Assembly (NCBI GenBank): GCA_018671205.1 | Contig: JABHIC010000243.1 | Coordinates: 1 to 8,552 of the forward strand | Length of the DNA: 8,552 nucleotides | Source: Gammaproteobacteria bacterium | Lineage (GTDB): Bacteria; Pseudomonadota; Gammaproteobacteria; GCF-002020875 | Direction: 5' to 3' | In this document: positions 6,423 to 8,552 of the stretch, piece after piece | Layout of the letters: every line of letters starts with the position of its first letter | How positions within the stretch are numbered: the first letter of the stretch is position 1 | Position numbers and translations under genes: made by a program | Notes under the pieces: model-generated | Databases searched by the model: none | Told to the model about the DNA's origin: nothing | What the model saw: only the letters and a program-made list of their open reading frames with translations

Positions 6423-8414
6423 ATGACTGTAAAAGGTATGGAATTGAAACAACCACCACTCGCTATCCGCATATTGGCCATTGATGATGAACCCGCCGTT
6501 CTTCAGCAATATAAGGCCATTTTTGATGGGAAGGGTGAAGATAATCCAATTTCTGCTCAGTTAGAAGGGTTGATGGTGGATCTTTCGGGGAATCCATCAC
6601 AACTAGCTCTGGAGGAGGGGATCCACTATGAGCTGAGCGTGGTCACCGATGGTCGTGAAGGTCTGCAGAAAGTGGTGGAGTCAATAGAGAAGAGCGAACC
6701 CTATACGGTTATCTTGCTGGATATCCGTATGCCGATGGGGTGGGGGGGGCTGGAGACGGCTCAACAGATTCGTGAGGTGGACCAACAGGTCAAAATCGTC
6801 TTTATCACAGCCCATATGGATTACAGCCTGACTGAGATTCGAAACAGGGTCGGCTTCAGGTTTGATTTTCTCCTGAAACCCATTAATCAGGATGAGTTAG
6901 TGCAGTTGACGCTCTCTCTTGCCCTGCAGTGGGGGCAAGAAAAACAGCTGGAGAGCGCACTACAGCATGCTGAAATTGCCAACAGGGCCAGAGATGAGTT
7001 TCTTGCCTCAATGAGCCATGAACTGAGAACCCCCCTGACGACGATTATCGGAAATAGCGAGTTGCTGGAGGAGAAGGAGAGTGACCAGCTAAAGCTCAAT
7101 CTGATCCACTCGATAAACCAGGCGGGAAAAAGTCAGCTAACCCTGGTCAATGATATTCTTGATGCCTCAAAGATGGAGATGGGTGAGCTTGTTCTGGATG
7201 TGGCCCCTTATGACCTCTCCCGACTGATTGGAGAGATTGGCTTTACCTTCTCCAGCCAGGCAATGGATGCGGGGATACGGCTGAAAATAGATAACCAGCT
7301 GGTGTTGGATGGGCTGGTGGTGGGTGATCAATTGAGAGTCCGGCAGATTATCAGTAACCTGCTCAGTAACGCGATTAAATTCACCAATGAGGGGGTGGTT
7401 GAGTTCACCGCCTCTGCCACAAAAGAGCAGTTGCTGTTTGTGGTTGAGGATAGTGGAATTGGTATCTCAGAGGAGAATATGAGACGGTTATTTGACCGTT
7501 TTGAGCAGGCAGAACAGTCTCATAAGCGACGAGGGGGGAGTGGCATTGGCCTCTATATCTGTGACCATCTGATTCAGACGATGGGGGGCACCATCGAAAT
7601 GAGTAGTGAGCTCGGGGTGGGGTCAAGGTTTCAGGTTCGGCTCCCCTATCAGTTGAGTGAACAGGGAGCAGAGTTATCCGTTGTGGAACAGGGAGCTGCT
7701 GGTGATCAGGCAACGCAACAGCAGTTTATCGGCAAGGTACTGTTCGCTGATGATACCCCTGAGATGAGGCTACTGGTTGAGCACATGCTGTTATCACTCG
7801 GTATTGATGTAACTACGGCGGTTAATGGTCAGGAGGCGATGGAGCTGGCACTGAGTAACCACTATGACCTGATTCTGATGGATATGCAGATGCCGGTTAT
7901 GGATGGCATTGAGGCGACCACAATGTTGCGTCAGCTCTTCTATAGCCGGCCGATTGTGGCATTGACAGCCAACCTGATGGCCAACCATCGAGAGGCATTC
8001 GAGGCGGCAGGGTGTGATGACTTTCTGGGGAAACCGATTGACCGTCAGGCGCTGTTTCAGGTGTTGGAGCGCTATCTGGATCCTGTTGAGGCAGGTACTG
8101 TTTATGAGCAGCCAGACGAGGGCAACCTGATTAGTGATGAACTCAGTCAGCTCTTTATCAAGCGGCTCTCAACCATGAAAATAACCCTTCTTACGGCGCT
8201 GCAGGATGAGCAGTGGAGTGAGATTCGTGATGTTGCCCATAATGTTAAGGGGAGTGGAACCAGTTTTGGACACCCTGAGCTGACCCGGTTGGGTAAAGAG
8301 CTCTGTGAGACCATTGACCAGGATCAACTGGGGGCAGCCCCTGAGCTGGTTCAGCAACTGAATCAGGAGATATCAGAGGTTGTAGAGACGACGCTGATGA
8401 TGCGCTCGGCATAG
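6423..8414 (+). CDS. Soluble hybrid histidine kinase, REC-HisKA-HATPase-REC-Hpt
   Basis: 663 aa with no membrane segment. Receiver 1 (about 15-165): D21/D22, phosphoacceptor D100 (LLDIRMP), T129, K152, with the same insert of about 33 residues as the lone receiver gene (acidic pocket to D100 is 78 residues). Kinase: H199 in SHELRTPL, N box with N312/N316 (ISNLLSNAIKF), G1 D343 (VEDSGIG), G2 GGSGIGL (371-377). Receiver 2 (about 437-552): D443/D444, D487 (LILMDMQMPVMDG), T515, K537. Hpt (about 570-655): H606 in AHNVKGSGTSFG. All key residues of an internal His-Asp-His relay are present. With a receiver at the front and no sensor of its own, it probably takes its signal from another kinase, for example the NMT1/THI5-like sensor, and passes phosphate through the Hpt domain to a receiver such as the GGDEF protein or the lone receiver. 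No good ribosome binding site precedes ATG 6423; ATG 6438 is an alternative. The MRMPPGxDG motif of the lone receiver is PMGWGG here, encoded across a G8 run (6742-6749). Confidence 0.94.
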   Translation: MTVKGMELKQPPLAIRILAIDDEPAVLQQYKAIFDGKGEDNPISAQLEGLMVDLSGNPSQLALEEGIHYELSVVTDGREGLQKVVESIEKSEPYTVILLDIRMPMGWGGLETAQQIREVDQQVKIVFITAHMDYSLTEIRNRVGFRFDFLLKPINQDELVQLTLSLALQWGQEKQLESALQHAEIANRARDEFLASMSHELRTPLTTIIGNSELLEEKESDQLKLNLIHSINQAGKSQLTLVNDILDASKMEMGELVLDVAPYDLSRLIGEIGFTFSSQAMDAGIRLKIDNQLVLDGLVVGDQLRVRQIISNLLSNAIKFTNEGVVEFTASATKEQLLFVVEDSGIGISEENMRRLFDRFEQAEQSHKRRGGSGIGLYICDHLIQTMGGTIEMSSELGVGSRFQVRLPYQLSEQGAELSVVEQGAAGDQATQQQFIGKVLFADDTPEMRLLVEHMLLSLGIDVTTAVNGQEAMELALSNHYDLILMDMQMPVMDGIEATTMLRQLFYSRPIVALTANLMANHREAFEAAGCDDFLGKPIDRQALFQVLERYLDPVEAGTVYEQPDEGNLISDELSQLFIKRLSTMKITLLTALQDEQWSEIRDVAHNVKGSGTSFGHPELTRLGKELCETIDQDQLGAAPELVQQLNQEISEVVETTLMMRSA

Positions 8415-8436
8415 GCTGTCAGGAGAGAGAGACTAT

Positions 8437-8552
8437 AGGGCACCTCTAAAAATGCACTTTTTCAGTGATTGCTGCGTCAGCTCCGTACTCGAGTCCTCAT
8501 GTACTCGCATGTACACTGCGGCTCTCCGTGCGGTGCTTTCTTGCACTCACAG
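8437..8552. repeat. Left part of an imperfect palindromic MITE-like repeat, cut by window end
   Basis: After the hybrid kinase stop the base composition changes and a long imperfect inverted repeat starts near GGGCACCTCTAAAAATGC (8438-8455). Its centre is at about 8507/8508: GTAC 8501-8504 pairs with GTAC 8511-8514, CTCCGTAC (8481-8488) with 8528-8535 (six pairs plus one G-T of eight), and CAGTGATTGC (8463-8472) with GCACTCACAG (8543-8552, eight of ten). The outer and innermost arms pair about the same centre, so the right end should lie near 8577, giving a unit of about 140 bp. No ORF is inside. It resembles small non-autonomous repeats found in intergenic regions of gammaproteobacteria; the exact family is not identified from sequence alone. 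It may also serve as a transcript-end hairpin for the hybrid kinase gene. Confidence 0.6.

Noticed and set aside
8415..8436. Classical rho-independent terminator immediately after the hybrid kinase gene
   Set aside because: No GC-rich stem followed by a T tract is present before the palindromic repeat; only a 4-bp CACT/AGTG stem at 8455-8467 is seen.
8501..8517. CATGTAC direct repeats as the start of a CRISPR-like or iteron array
   Set aside because: There are only two 7-bp copies with a 3-bp gap, better explained as the centre of the imperfect palindrome.

Overview
The window looks like part of the chromosome of a sulfur-oxidising proteobacterium, most likely a gammaproteobacterium. The main support is the C-terminal third of dissimilatory adenylylsulfate (APS) reductase AprA at the left edge. 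The gene just downstream of it is not a qmo gene, as would be usual in sulfate reducers. The lineage call is an inference from aprA context and general gene character; no RNA gene or other phylogenetic marker is present.

Layout, all protein genes on the + strand: (1) 1-570, 3' end of aprA, closed by a very strong intrinsic terminator at 601-636. (2) 753-1700, a YkgJ-type cysteine-cluster protein (CxxxCC plus further Cys), probably with its own promoter. (3) about 1799-4162, a membrane sensor histidine kinase with a periplasmic NMT1/THI5-like solute-binding domain, a PAS domain and an unusual HNIGN phosphoacceptor region. (4) 4143-4616, a stand-alone receiver with a long acidic insert, overlapping the kinase gene by 20 bp. 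(5) 4629-6350, a REC-GGDEF-EAL protein with an intact diguanylate cyclase signature but a damaged EAL metal site. (6) 6423-8414, a soluble REC-HisKA-HATPase-REC-Hpt hybrid kinase. (7) From about 8437 to the window edge, the left half of an imperfect palindromic, MITE-like repeat cut by the end of the window.

Genes 3-6 read as one signalling locus. The first three are tightly packed (overlap, then a 12-bp gap); the hybrid kinase follows after 72 bp. A plausible flow is: small periplasmic ligand, NMT1/THI5-like sensor kinase, phosphotransfer among the receivers and the Hpt domain, then cyclic di-GMP synthesis as the output. The lone receiver (gene 4) and the first receiver of the hybrid kinase (gene 6) share the same insert of about 33 residues between the acidic pocket and the phosphoacceptor Asp, so they are probably related and may share a partner. 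Ligand, wiring and any link to sulfur metabolism are inferences.

The most unusual points are the start region of the sensor kinase gene (a short leader ORF with a good ribosome binding site, a G6 run, and TGATG stop/start overlap), the EAL domain with DDFGTG changed to DHFGSS, the shared receiver insert, and the truncated palindromic repeat. No tRNA, rRNA, CRISPR array, transposase gene or phage gene was seen.
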